From Bdellovibrio sp. BCCA (GTDB lineage: Bacteria; Bdellovibrionota; Bdellovibrionia; Bdellovibrionales; Bdellovibrionaceae): DNA of 64,000 bases. Position 1 is the stretch's first letter. Each line of letters begins with the position of its first letter. Shown one piece after another: positions 45,106 through 54,599 of the stretch. The stretch covers positions 2,542,001 through 2,606,000 of the forward strand of contig NZ_JBBNAC010000001.1 in the NCBI RefSeq assembly GCF_037996825.1, given 5' to 3'. A model generated the notes under the pieces. The model was not told the DNA's origin and did no database searches. It saw only the letters and a list, made by a program, of their open reading frames with translations. The translations under genes were made by a program, and so were the position numbers.

Positions 45106-47897
45106 ATGCCGGACTCCCTTGAAACTTCAAGAACATAGAATTTGACTAAACGGTTCTTACACATCGTCGATTTACTTTGTCCCACCAATCCGCAGTCTGG
45201 ATCCACCGATGTCCAGCGGAATGGATCGGCTTTAGAGCGAAGAGAAATCGCATTGCAACGATATAAATTCGCCACGTCTTTCATTGATGGATACGGATGC
45301 CAAACAGGGAACCTGTTGATCGTTGTGCAGCTCTTATTTTCAAGAGCCTTCAGCACTCCCGCCTGACGCAATTCAAAAGTCGCCATCGGATGATAAATAG
45401 TGCTCCAGCGGATACCTTTATCATAGGCATCTTTGGCTATTTCAATTCCATTCGCAACGATGAATGAGCCGATAATTCTTAACTCCGTTGAGCGAGATTC
45501 AATAATCAAACGTTCACAGGTAAAGAATCCTGTCACAAAATTGGCAGTGCTCTTAATAATACAGTCCTTGGCCATTGATTTCACAAGGAAGGTTGCCGTT
45601 CCACCGCCATTTGGATACCTAAAGGCATTGCTACCATCTAAAATCAAATTCGTACGGTCTTCATACTTATTCGTGAAAGACCACGAGAACCTTGAACTCG
45701 GAGCAAATGATTGCGACCAATCAGTTCCGGCAAAAGCCGTGCTTTGCTGATTCGCGCAGGCTGTGTCGTAGTTGATAAATGGATCGTCATCTGGCAATTC
45801 CCCTTTGGAGAATCCCATGGCATTAGTCAGAGTTTGAGAGACCCGGAATCCTCCGCCTCCCGTACGTTGGAAGTTCAACCAACCTTTATTTCCGTTCGAC
45901 CAACCACGTAGCGAAGTTCCCTGGAAGTAAGAGACGTCGTAGGCTTCCAACTGGAATGAGATGTCCATCGGTTCACCTTTAGAGTTCACCAAAAGCTCAC
46001 CGTTTTCAAACTCGATTTTCACATCACGGAACGTCGGATTTGTATCTTTATTGCCGGCGTCTTTGGGGTCCACGATTTGTGAAATTGTGATATGAATTTT
46101 CGGCTGAATTCCTTGTTGTGAATTCACCGCCGCGAGCTGTCTCTGAAGTTTATCAACTCTGTCTTGAGCATCGACGATAGCTTGCTTTTGCTTTAAACGT
46201 TGTCTTTCAGCTGAACGCAAACGGTCTTGCATATTGTCGATTTGTCTCTCTAAAGATGCAATTCTGGCTTTGTCTTTCTTTTCTTCTGCTTTTTTTAAAT
46301 CTTCTTTAAGCTCATCAATATCTTGATTGGCTCTTTCAATTTCTTTTTCAATGTTTTCAAGCTGTCTTTGTTCAAAAAGAAGTTGCGATTCTGCATCCTT
46401 CAACTGACCGTTGATGCGTTCCTTTAATTCTTTTAAATTGATTTCAGGTTCCAGAGTGACTGTTCCATTATCGGGAATTTCACCTTCCACCTTCATACGC
46501 CCAAAGTTCATTGTGTACTTTGCAACGGCACCGCTGTTTTGACTGAGGTTCCAACCTTTAAGAATCTCGCCAAACCATCCCGTCTGAACTAGTGACGGTG
46601 ATTTCACTTGACCTGTTTGCGGATTGAAACGGTTCTTGTCCGTGAGACCCAAACGGTACTCATACTTATTGTCGTTTTTGTTTTCTTTGAGAAGCTGACC
46701 GCGCAAGTCTGAATTCACTGTGCGATTAAGATCGTACTTCGCAAGATTGTACGCGATACATCTTTCCATGAATTTCGGATCACTTGTCGTCGAACCGTTT
46801 TCTAGACCGGAAAGAAAGTCCAATCCCAAGTCACGTCTTGCATCAATCTCCACACCTTTTTGGAAGCCGCCAAACTGTCTGATATCATCCCAAAGTTGAT
46901 CGAGATCCATTCCTGACGAACGCGGTGTAAACTCCGCCAACTTGCCGTCAGCACGCTTACGCATGATCGGACCTTCACCCATGATCAATTTTTCTTTGAA
47001 AGTCACTGGCGTATAAACGGTGTCACCCTTGTTTTTATCAACATTCAATGATGGAGCAGACGGAAGTGTCACACTTCCGTTCACAAAAACGGGACTCTCA
47101 AAAATAAGCCCACTATGGTGAGATCTTTCAACTAACGAATCAAATTGACGGAAATAGGCATCACCTTTGCCAAGACCTGAGCCCGTCTTCTTATCCAAAT
47201 AGAGATCTCCGGCAACAAGTAAAGCAAAGCTTCCCACTTCGCGCGGATAGACACCGACATAAGACACTGTCGTCAATACACTTGATCCCACTTGTATCGG
47301 TTGTAAACTTGAATCCAAAAGACTGACGGTGACTTTAAGATAAACTTCGCGACCATATTCAGGAATCAAAGAGTTTTGATTTCGCTCAATACGCACGTAA
47401 ATATTTTCGACCTTATAGCCCTTTAATCCCGAAATAATTTTATAAATCGGATGCATGGCACTGAAAGACTTAATTGAGATCATTTGATCGAATTTGTTTA
47501 GTGGAATATTTCCGGCGTTACTAACGCCCATGGCTCTTAAGAAATCCACGGTTTCTTTTTTCATCAACACACGTTCAACGGAACGCGGATGACTCAAAAC
47601 CGCAGCCATAGAAGCCGACGCCGTATCGCCTCCACAAGACTCCTGCATCCAATCTTTTGAAAAACACCAACGCTGCTTAATTCCAAGAAGTGTAAAGTCC
47701 ACCATTGAATGTAAGGCCAAGCGAGCCGTGATAATCGCAGATGTCTTCTCAACCTGCTGACGGTGCTTCAGAACTTCGGGAGACATGTAATACAGCATCG
47801 TGCCGACAACGCCGACGGCAACGAGGGCCTGAACAAAGGCACTTCCTCTATTATTTTGTTTTGGGAGAAAACGTTCAAGCCAGAAGGATGGTTTCAT
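45102..47897 (-). CDS. giant pseudopilin-like protein with internal coiled coil (931 aa)
   Basis: The N-terminus NNRGSAFVQALVAVGVVGTML resembles a prepilin but has Gln rather than Glu at +5, as is usual for the large tip pseudopilin GspK. About 190 residues near the middle carry a heptad-rich coiled coil (KELKERINGQLKDAESQL to DRVDKLQRQL, about 470-580), unusual for a pilin. The rest is Ser/Asn-rich and beta-like, and the C-terminal part is cysteine-containing. GGAGAG precedes the ATG. First gene of the operon. A GspK/PilX-like tip role is inferred from order and N-terminus; overall similarity to a named family is not visible. Confidence 0.85.
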   Translation of the reverse strand: MKPSFWLERFLPKQNNRGSAFVQALVAVGVVGTMLYYMSPEVLKHRQQVEKTSAIITARLALHSMVDFTLLGIKQRWCFSKDWMQESCGGDTASASMAAVLSHPRSVERVLMKKETVDFLRAMGVSNAGNIPLNKFDQMISIKSFSAMHPIYKIISGLKGYKVENIYVRIERNQNSLIPEYGREVYLKVTVSLLDSSLQPIQVGSSVLTTVSYVGVYPREVGSFALLVAGDLYLDKKTGSGLGKGDAYFRQFDSLVERSHHSGLIFESPVFVNGSVTLPSAPSLNVDKNKGDTVYTPVTFKEKLIMGEGPIMRKRADGKLAEFTPRSSGMDLDQLWDDIRQFGGFQKGVEIDARRDLGLDFLSGLENGSTTSDPKFMERCIAYNLAKYDLNRTVNSDLRGQLLKENKNDNKYEYRLGLTDKNRFNPQTGQVKSPSLVQTGWFGEILKGWNLSQNSGAVAKYTMNFGRMKVEGEIPDNGTVTLEPEINLKELKERINGQLKDAESQLLFEQRQLENIEKEIERANQDIDELKEDLKKAEEKKDKARIASLERQIDNMQDRLRSAERQRLKQKQAIVDAQDRVDKLQRQLAAVNSQQGIQPKIHITISQIVDPKDAGNKDTNPTFRDVKIEFENGELLVNSKGEPMDISFQLEAYDVSYFQGTSLRGWSNGNKGWLNFQRTGGGGFRVSQTLTNAMGFSKGELPDDDPFINYDTACANQQSTAFAGTDWSQSFAPSSRFSWSFTNKYEDRTNLILDGSNAFRYPNGGGTATFLVKSMAKDCIIKSTANFVTGFFTCERLIIESRSTELRIIGSFIVANGIEIAKDAYDKGIRWSTIYHPMATFELRQAGVLKALENKSCTTINRFPVWHPYPSMKDVANLYRCNAISLRSKADPFRWTSVDPDCGLVGQSKSTMCKNRLVKFYVLEVSRESGI

Positions 47898-48025
47898 GGG
47901 TAGCTCTCCTATCTGTCCGTATCGACAAATAGGATAGCAAACTTAATACAGTGGACGTCCGGATGTCTTAAAAATCACCGCAGAGTGCCTCACTCTAAGA
48001 CACTCTTTGCTTCAAAGAGAGATGG

Positions 48026-48772
48026 CTATTTGGCCTTTCCTTGGTTCGCAACAGCGTCGATTGCCGCCTTCACTTCCTCAGGATCACCAATAAATTCCTT
48101 CTTGATGACTTTGAAATTCGCGTCCAATTCATACATGAGCGGAATTCCCGTTGGCATATTCACAGCCATGATCTCATCAGGAGTCATGTCTTCAAGATGC
48201 TGAATCAACGCACGCAAACTGTTCCCGTGCGCTACGATTAACACTTTTTTTCCAGATTTGATCGTCGGAGCAATCGTGCCGTTCCACAATGGAAGGAAGC
48301 GCGCGACGGTGTCTTTCAATGACTCTTGGCTAGGCAAAAGTTTGGGGTCAACACCCGCATAGCGCGGATCGTGCGTGGGATGGCGAGGATCGTTCACATC
48401 CATTGGCGGTGGCGGAACATCATAACTGCGACGCCAGATTTTCACTTGGTCTTCGCCATGACGAGCCGCAGTCTCAGCCTTGTTGAGGCCTTGCAGCGAA
48501 CCGTAGTGGCGCTCATTCAGGCGCCACTCTTTGTGGACAGGAAGCCACACTTGATCCAATTCATCCAAAACGAAGTTCAGAGTTTTAATCGCTCTTTTGA
48601 GGACGCTTGTATAAGCGACGTCAAAGCTAAAGCCCTTATCTTTGAGGGCTTTCCCCCCTTTTAGAGCTTCCGCTCGACCTTTTTCAGAAAGATCTACGTC
48701 CTGCCAACCTGTAAAACGATTTTCCTGATTCCAAACACTCTCACCGTGTCTTACGAGCACCAACTTATACAC
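48026..48772 (-). CDS. gpmA: 2,3-bisphosphoglycerate-dependent phosphoglycerate mutase
   Basis: Interconverts 3- and 2-phosphoglycerate. The 248-residue protein has the phosphohistidine motif [34 protein letters not shown] with the catalytic Glu, and AHGNSLRAL with the second His. The start is GTG with AAGGAG upstream. The 128-bp gap to the pseudopilin operon lies upstream of that operon and downstream of this gene. Confidence 0.97.
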   Translation of the reverse strand: MYKLVLVRHGESVWNQENRFTGWQDVDLSEKGRAEALKGGKALKDKGFSFDVAYTSVLKRAIKTLNFVLDELDQVWLPVHKEWRLNERHYGSLQGLNKAETAARHGEDQVKIWRRSYDVPPPPMDVNDPRHPTHDPRYAGVDPKLLPSQESLKDTVARFLPLWNGTIAPTIKSGKKVLIVAHGNSLRALIQHLEDMTPDEIMAVNMPTGIPLMYELDANFKVIKKEFIGDPEEVKAAIDAVANQGKAK

Positions 48773-48936
48773 AGCTTAAACTCCTTCAGTTTACATAAAA
48801 AAAGAGCTATCATGACCAGGCTTTCTTTAATATCAAAAGCTTGCGTTTTTGCCGTGCATTAAAGCGTGTCAAACTCCCAAGATTTTGAAAAATTAGCGCT
48901 CGTAACTACTGTGCTATAAACGTGAGGATCATCGTT

Positions 48937-51642
48937 GTGAATAACACTGGCATCAATCGTGCGAACCTAGAGTACATCGAACAGCTCTATGCAGATTTCA
49001 AAACCAATCCGGAATCTTTGGCTCCTGAATGGAAAAGTTTTTTTGAGGGCGTTGAATTTGCCCAAGACGGTAAGTTCGGAATGTCCGACAAAGAGCTTTC
49101 TGTTTTCCAATTGATTCAAGCTTACAGAGCTGATGGTCACACGGAAGCAAATCTCAATCCTCTTTATGCTCCTCAAACCAGTGAATTGCTTGCTTTGAAA
49201 CGTTTTGGTTTGAGTGAAAAAGATTTGAGCGCGAAATTCCAAGTGGGATCTTTGATCGGCAAACAAGGTGCAACACTTTCTGATATCATCGCGCACCTTA
49301 AGAAAACTTATTGCGGAACAATTTCCTTGCAAGCTTCTGATGCAACTCCAAAAGAGTATCAATGGTTGCAACAAGAATTTGAAGGCAATGGTTTCAAACT
49401 TTCTTTGGACGACAAGAAAAATGCTCTGCAATCTTTGACGAAGGCAGAGTCTTTAGAAAAATTCATCCACACTCGTTACGTAGGAACAAAGCGTTTCTCT
49501 GTCGAGGGTGCGGATTCTTTCTTGCCAATGATGGAAGCTCTTGTGAACAAGGGCACAAGCATGAACGTGAAAGAAGTGTTCGTTGGCATGGCCCACCGTG
49601 GTCGCGTGAACCTTCTAGTGAATTTCTTTGGTAAAGGTGAAGAGTACGTTTTTGGTGACTTCAACGGTCCTTTGCAATTGGAATCTCCTGTTGAAGATTT
49701 CGATAACGACGTGAAATATCACTTAGGCTATGTCACTGAAAAGAAGACAGCGGCAGGTTCTTGCAAAGTGACGATGGCGTACAACCCTTCTCACCTTGAA
49801 ACTGTGAATGCGGTGGCTGTCGGTATGGCTCGCGCGGCTCAAGACAAAATGGGCGATGAAAATCGCAAGCAAGTTATTCCTATTTTGGTTCACGGAGATG
49901 CGGCGTTTGCGGGCCAAGGCATCGTGCAAGAAGTTTTGCAAATGGCGGGAGTAAAACCTCACACTGTCGGCGGAACGATTCATCTTATCTTGGACAACCA
50001 AGTTGGTTTCACGACAAACGGTTTTGACACTCGCTCAACTCGTTACGCTTCTGATACAGCGAAAATGACTTTCACACCGGTTCTTCACGTGAACGGTGAT
50101 GATGTTGAAAGCTGCGTGCGTGCGATGGACATCGCTCTTCGTTACCGTCAAGAGTTTGGCAAAGATGTTGTGATCAACATGATCTGCTATCGTAAATACG
50201 GTCACAACGAAGGTGACGAACCTGCCTTCACTCAACCGCAAATGTATGAGCTTATCAAAGCTCACGCGACAGTTCGCGAACTTTACGCGAAGAAATTGGT
50301 TGCTGAAGGCAGCTTGGATCAAAAATTTATCGACGACCTTTACGCAAAAGCGATGGATCGTCTTCAGTCTATTTACGAAGAAACGAAAAAGAATCCTCCT
50401 AAGCTTAAAAACTTCAAGTTTGAAGGAAGCTGGAAGGGTCTTCGTAAAGCAACAGATGCTGACTTTGAAAAAACAGCCGACACAACATTCGACTTAGCGA
50501 CTTTGAAAAAGATCGGCGAGAAAATCGGTTCTTTCCCTGAGGGCTTCACTCCTCATCCAAAATTGATCAAACTTCTTGAGACACGCAAAGCGATGGGTGC
50601 CGGAAAAGAAATGATTGATTGGGGCATGGGTGAACTTCTTGCTTACGGTTCTTTGCTTTCTGAAGGCACGAGCGTTCGTTTGACGGGTGAAGACTGCGTT
50701 CGCGGTACATTCACTCACCGTCATGCGGGTATGTATGATTTCAAAACGAACAAAGCTTACTTCCCTCTTGCGGATCTAAATCCAAAAGCAAAATTGCTTG
50801 TGGCAGAAAGTATTCTTTCAGAGTACGGCGTCGTCGGCTACGAATACGGTTACTCTGTTCAAGATCCTCGCAGTCTTGTGATGTGGGAAGCGCAATTCGG
50901 TGACTTCGTGAATGGCGCGCAGATCGTGATTGATCAGTACATCGCTGCTGGCGAAACAAAATGGCAACAAATGAGCGGTCTTGTGATGCTTCTGCCTCAC
51001 GGTTATGAAGGTCAAGGACCAGAGCACTCTTCTGCACGTCTTGAAAGATTCTTGCAGTCTGGTGCGCAAAACAATATGCAAGTGTGCAACTTGACGACTC
51101 CGGCGCAAATCTATCACGCCCTTCGCCGTCAAATGCACAGAGACTTCCGTAAACCGTTGATCGTGATGTCACCAAAATCTTTGTTGCGTCACCCTCGCGC
51201 GGTTTCTTCGATTGAAGATCTTGCAAAAGGTCACTTCCAAGAAGTGATCGCTGACACTGTTGATAAATCCAAAGTGGACACGGTTGTGTTCGTTTCTGGT
51301 AAACTTTATTACGAGCTTCTTGAGGAAAGAGAAAAAACGAAGAAGGACGGTATCGCCCTTGTTCGCCTTGAGCAGCTTTATCCGTTCCCTGCAAAACAAG
51401 TGACTGAAGTTTTGAAGTCTTACCCTAAGGCGAAAACTTTAATCTGGGCACAGGAAGAACCTAAGAACATGGGTGCTTTCCAAAGCGTTTACTTTAAGTT
51501 TGTCGACGTGGTGTCTAAAGCAGGTTTGAAACTTGGTTTTGAGTATGTGGGCCGTCCTGAGAGATCTTCTCCTGCGACAGGATCTATCCACAGACACAAA
51601 ATCGAACAAGCGGAAATTGTTAAATCTATTTTTGGCGCTTAG
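48937..51642 (+). CDS. sucA: 2-oxoglutarate dehydrogenase E1 component
   Basis: The thiamine-diphosphate subunit that decarboxylates 2-oxoglutarate in the TCA cycle. About 901 residues. Motifs are the N-terminal YIEQLYADFKTNPESLAPEW segment that binds E2, MAHRGRVNLL, the ThDP motif beginning HGDAAFAGQG and ending LDNQVGFTT, YGHNEGDEPAFTQP, and MLLPHGYEGQGPEHSSARLERFLQ. The frame opens at GTG 48922, but GAGGA eight bases before the GTG at 48937 supports that later start. sucB follows after 21 bp. Confidence 0.96.
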   Translation: MNNTGINRANLEYIEQLYADFKTNPESLAPEWKSFFEGVEFAQDGKFGMSDKELSVFQLIQAYRADGHTEANLNPLYAPQTSELLALKRFGLSEKDLSAKFQVGSLIGKQGATLSDIIAHLKKTYCGTISLQASDATPKEYQWLQQEFEGNGFKLSLDDKKNALQSLTKAESLEKFIHTRYVGTKRFSVEGADSFLPMMEALVNKGTSMNVKEVFVGMAHRGRVNLLVNFFGKGEEYVFGDFNGPLQLESPVEDFDNDVKYHLGYVTEKKTAAGSCKVTMAYNPSHLETVNAVAVGMARAAQDKMGDENRKQVIPILVHGDAAFAGQGIVQEVLQMAGVKPHTVGGTIHLILDNQVGFTTNGFDTRSTRYASDTAKMTFTPVLHVNGDDVESCVRAMDIALRYRQEFGKDVVINMICYRKYGHNEGDEPAFTQPQMYELIKAHATVRELYAKKLVAEGSLDQKFIDDLYAKAMDRLQSIYEETKKNPPKLKNFKFEGSWKGLRKATDADFEKTADTTFDLATLKKIGEKIGSFPEGFTPHPKLIKLLETRKAMGAGKEMIDWGMGELLAYGSLLSEGTSVRLTGEDCVRGTFTHRHAGMYDFKTNKAYFPLADLNPKAKLLVAESILSEYGVVGYEYGYSVQDPRSLVMWEAQFGDFVNGAQIVIDQYIAAGETKWQQMSGLVMLLPHGYEGQGPEHSSARLERFLQSGAQNNMQVCNLTTPAQIYHALRRQMHRDFRKPLIVMSPKSLLRHPRAVSSIEDLAKGHFQEVIADTVDKSKVDTVVFVSGKLYYELLEEREKTKKDGIALVRLEQLYPFPAKQVTEVLKSYPKAKTLIWAQEEPKNMGAFQSVYFKFVDVVSKAGLKLGFEYVGRPERSSPATGSIHRHKIEQAEIVKSIFGA

Positions 51643-51663
51643 GTGCTAGATTAAGGACGTTGC

Positions 51664-52929
51664 ATGAAACAAGAGATTAAAGTTCCCGCGGTTGGGGAAT
51701 CCATCACAGAAGCAACCATCGGCAGCTGGACAAAAAAATCCGGCGAGTTCGTAAAACGCAATGAAGTTTTAATGCTTCTTGAAACTGACAAAGCCAGCGT
51801 TGAAGTCGTGGCTGAAAACGACGGTGTCTTGACTATTCTTCCAGGTAACGAAGCGGGCGCGGTTGTTAAGATCGGTGCTACTGTTGCCACTTTGGATACA
51901 GACGCAAAACCCGCGGACGCGGGCAGTGCCGCAGCACCGGCCGGTGCGAAGGCTGAAGCAGCGCCAGCTCCTTCACAACCTGCTCCCCAAGCTGCAGCAA
52001 AAACCGATGCTTCTCAACATCTATCCCCTGCAGTGCAAAGAATTGTGACTGAAAAGGGTTTGGATACTTCAAGCATCCAGGGCACTGGTAAAGACGGTCG
52101 CTTGACTAAAGGTGATGTGCTTGAAGCTCAACCTTCTGCGAAAGCTCCGGCAGCAGCTCCTGCTAAAGCAGCACCAGCTCCACAAGTTTCTGCAGCAGAA
52201 GTGATGGCCGCTCGCGGTCCTTCAAAACAAGGCGATAAAAAAGTTGTTCCAATGACAACGATCCGCAAACGTATTGCGGAAAAATTAAAAGAAGCGCAAA
52301 ACACAGCGGCTCTTTTGACGACTTTCAATGAAATCGACATGAGCAAAGTGATGGAGCTTCGTGCGAAGTACAAAGACAAGTTCAAAGAGAAATATGGTTT
52401 GAACTTGGGCTTTAATGGTTTCTTTGTGAAAGCTTCTGTGGAGGCTTTAAAAGCGTTCCCTGCCGTGAATGCATTGATCACAGGAACTGACATTGAGTAT
52501 CACAACTACTACAACATCGGTATCGCGGTATCGACGGAAAAAGGCTTGATGGTTCCAGTCGTAAAAGATGCAGACATGCTTTCTTTGGCAGGAATTGAAA
52601 TGGCTGTTCGTGACTTGGCTTTGAAAGGCCGTGACGGAAAAATCACTCCGAATGATTTGAGTGGCGGAACATTCTCTATCACAAACGGTGGTGTGTTCGG
52701 TTCACTTCTTTCAACTCCGATCTTGAACTATCCGCAGTCTGCTATCTTGGGTCTTCATAAAATCCAAGATCGTCCGGTCGCGATTGACGGCAAAGTTGAG
52801 ATTCGCCCCATGATGTACGTTGCCTTGACGTATGATCACAGAATTATCGACGGCAAAGAAGCCGTAAGTTTCTTAGTAAAAATTAAGGAACTTGTTGAAG
52901 ATCCTGAGAGATTATTACTTGAGGTTTAA
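51664..52929 (+). CDS. sucB: dihydrolipoyllysine succinyltransferase, E2 of 2-oxoglutarate dehydrogenase
   Basis: The core acyltransferase of the complex. The 421-residue protein has one lipoyl domain (lipoylated Lys in [12 protein letters not shown]), an Ala/Pro linker, a peripheral subunit-binding domain ([20 protein letters not shown]), a second linker, and a catalytic domain ending in [14 protein letters not shown] with the active-site His and Asp. [12 protein letters not shown] at the N-terminus is typical of the OGDH-type E2. It is in operon with sucA; lpdA (E3) is encoded 1.7 kb away behind two other genes. Confidence 0.96.
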   Translation: MKQEIKVPAVGESITEATIGSWTKKSGEFVKRNEVLMLLETDKASVEVVAENDGVLTILPGNEAGAVVKIGATVATLDTDAKPADAGSAAAPAGAKAEAAPAPSQPAPQAAAKTDASQHLSPAVQRIVTEKGLDTSSIQGTGKDGRLTKGDVLEAQPSAKAPAAAPAKAAPAPQVSAAEVMAARGPSKQGDKKVVPMTTIRKRIAEKLKEAQNTAALLTTFNEIDMSKVMELRAKYKDKFKEKYGLNLGFNGFFVKASVEALKAFPAVNALITGTDIEYHNYYNIGIAVSTEKGLMVPVVKDADMLSLAGIEMAVRDLALKGRDGKITPNDLSGGTFSITNGGVFGSLLSTPILNYPQSAILGLHKIQDRPVAIDGKVEIRPMMYVALTYDHRIIDGKEAVSFLVKIKELVEDPERLLLEV

Positions 52930-52937
52930 TTCCCGAA

Positions 52938-52967
52938 AAGGCCCGTTTTGAGACGGGCCTTTTTTTA
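52938..52967 (+). terminator. intrinsic terminator of sucA-sucB
   Basis: AAGGCCCGT and ACGGGCCTT form a 9-bp stem around TTTGAG, followed by seven T. Confidence 0.92.
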
Positions 52968-53164
52968 TAATTACGACAACTCCGACTTGCCTAATACTCC
53001 CCCACACTTAAAGTCATTCAATGGATCCCACACTCCCAAAATTCTGAATGACTACTCTAGTGTTCGATCTGCGATCGGAAACTTTATTTCTGTCCACGCG
53101 TTAACTCGTTCCCAAAAAATCCGATGAAGTCTTTACTACGTTCATAACCAATAGGGGGACTTTA

Positions 53165-53557
53165 ATGAACAAAACTAAGAACTGGGAATACTATGGCTAT
53201 CATTTCAAATCTTATTTCAAACCTGTAGGCCATGGTTACGAAGTGGGTTTTACTTTTGAGGGTAAGCCGCTTTTTGTAGGTAACTTCGTTCATAAAAAAG
53301 AAGCGACAGAGTGGTGGCGTTCTTTCAATCAAGAAATTCCTTATTTCTTCAACAAGTATGACTTCCCGGTGAATGGTCCTCACCAATGGATGACAAAGTT
53401 CTTCACAAACTACATGTACACTTGCTACTACGCGTGGCTTGATAAGAAATTCAACAAGTACACGAAAGAGTACACAAAGGCCTGCAAGACCGATGTGAAA
53501 TTCTACAAAAAGATGCAGCCTGTTTGGAAAAAACGCGCTGAAAAAAGAGCGGCTTAA
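53165..53557 (+). CDS. hypothetical basic, aromatic-rich protein
   Basis: A 130-residue protein with no signal peptide, rich in Lys, Tyr, Phe and Trp (EATEWWRSFNQEIPYFF; YMYTCYYAWLDKKFNKY). AGGGGG precedes the ATG, and codon choice is that of a well-expressed gene. About 195 bp separate it from the sucB terminator and should carry its promoter. A palindromic terminator follows. I do not recognise the family. The composition would fit a small nucleic-acid- or membrane-binding protein, but nothing more can be said. Confidence 0.8.
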   Translation: MNKTKNWEYYGYHFKSYFKPVGHGYEVGFTFEGKPLFVGNFVHKKEATEWWRSFNQEIPYFFNKYDFPVNGPHQWMTKFFTNYMYTCYYAWLDKKFNKYTKEYTKACKTDVKFYKKMQPVWKKRAEKRAA

Positions 53558-53579
53558 CTTAGTCGTTTTTTAGAGATGA

Positions 53580-53611
53580 AAAAATCCCTCGAAGATCTTC
53601 GGGGGATTTTT
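53580..53611. terminator. bidirectional intrinsic terminator
   Basis: AAAAATCCC and GGGATTTTT flank a CGAAGATCTTCG palindrome, giving a long stem with T-tracts on both strands, between convergent genes. Confidence 0.9.
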
Positions 53612-53615
53612 CGTT

Positions 53616-54455
53616 TTAACGGGCTCCCTCAGATAGTGACGCACTTGAAGAACCCGAGCCTGGTTGAACGGTTTTCAAACCCTTGCGGAAATATTCACCA
53701 GGAATTTTGCAATGAGGCGTTTTTGATTTTTCAATTTCGACTTCGCTTTGAGGCATGCTGGATTTAAGCATCTTGCTACCAACCTCTGTGCCGCCTCCAG
53801 TATTAATCACGCTATAAACTTTTAAATTCTTGTTTCCTTTAGCTGCCAGACTCCACTGTTCTAAATAAGCAGGACGAGTTGAATAAGTGGCGTCTAGCAA
53901 AACGACTCCGTCTATTTTCTTTAACAGAGTGGGATCTTTCTTTGCCGCATCTCCAACAATGGTTCCAAGTGCTCGCCCCGCTCCACTGTGGCCTGAAAGA
54001 AACAAACGATCTTGAGTGGGATCGACGGAAGAGTTCACCCATTTCATGAACTGATCAAACTGCGGAGCGAGTTCTTTTTCAAAGTTCACACAATGGCCTA
54101 TACTCACAGGTGCAATCAGAACGGAATTTGCTAGGCCCGCCTCTTTCATCTGTTTTGAAAATTCAAACTGCGAAACCATTTTTTCGGGAGACAAATCACA
54201 AGGCTCACAAACACAGCGATGACCATGCAGATGCACAACAGTGCTTGTAGGTCTGCGCACATTCTTAGGAACAAAGATCGCAATGGGTTGAGAATATTTA
54301 AACTCAGGCGTACTTACCGAAGATACCTTGCAGATATCCCCGCCCTCCGCCGGAGAGCACCCAAAACCCTTAGCTTTAAGTCGATCTACAAGAAAGTCCG
54401 ACGCCGCATAACTTGAGGACATAAATAGGAAGATAGATAGAATAAAAACGTTCAT
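53616..54455 (-). CDS. exported alpha/beta-hydrolase-like esterase
   Basis: A 279-residue protein with signal peptide (to SSSYAA). LFLSGHSGAGRALG contains the GxSxG nucleophile elbow (Ser in GHSGAG), and VVHLHGHRCVCEPCD resembles the oxyanion HG region of esterases and lipases. DGVVLLDATYSTR could supply the acid, and KTPHCKIPGEY near the end the His. AGGGGA precedes the ATG and a FliA-type promoter lies upstream. Enzyme class beyond serine hydrolase cannot be assigned. Confidence 0.85.
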   Translation of the reverse strand: MNVFILSIFLFMSSSYAASDFLVDRLKAKGFGCSPAEGGDICKVSSVSTPEFKYSQPIAIFVPKNVRRPTSTVVHLHGHRCVCEPCDLSPEKMVSQFEFSKQMKEAGLANSVLIAPVSIGHCVNFEKELAPQFDQFMKWVNSSVDPTQDRLFLSGHSGAGRALGTIVGDAAKKDPTLLKKIDGVVLLDATYSTRPAYLEQWSLAAKGNKNLKVYSVINTGGGTEVGSKMLKSSMPQSEVEIEKSKTPHCKIPGEYFRKGLKTVQPGSGSSSASLSEGAR

Positions 54456-54471
54456 ATTTCCCCTGCTCTAT

Positions 54472-54498
54472 TTATCGGCATAAAACACTATGACTAAA
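54472..54498 (-). promoter_or_regulatory. sigma-28-like promoter of the esterase gene
   Basis: On the minus strand TTTAGTCA, 11 nt, GCCGATAA: a perfect FliA -10 box with consensus spacing. Predicted transcription starts about 10 nt before the ATG, leaving room for the AGGGGA ribosome site. Confidence 0.6.
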
Positions 54499-54599
54499 GG
54501 CTATCCAAACGGCCGTTAATGCGAAGCTTCCTAGGTGACCAATGGTGCTAAAATAGCGTATAAATTCGGATGTATCCATTCTCTACAAAGGACGCTTCT

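Noticed and set aside
52968-53164. Hidden gene between sucB terminator and the 130-residue protein
   Set aside because: No frame with a start and ribosome site of useful length is present; the stretch is best read as a promoter region.
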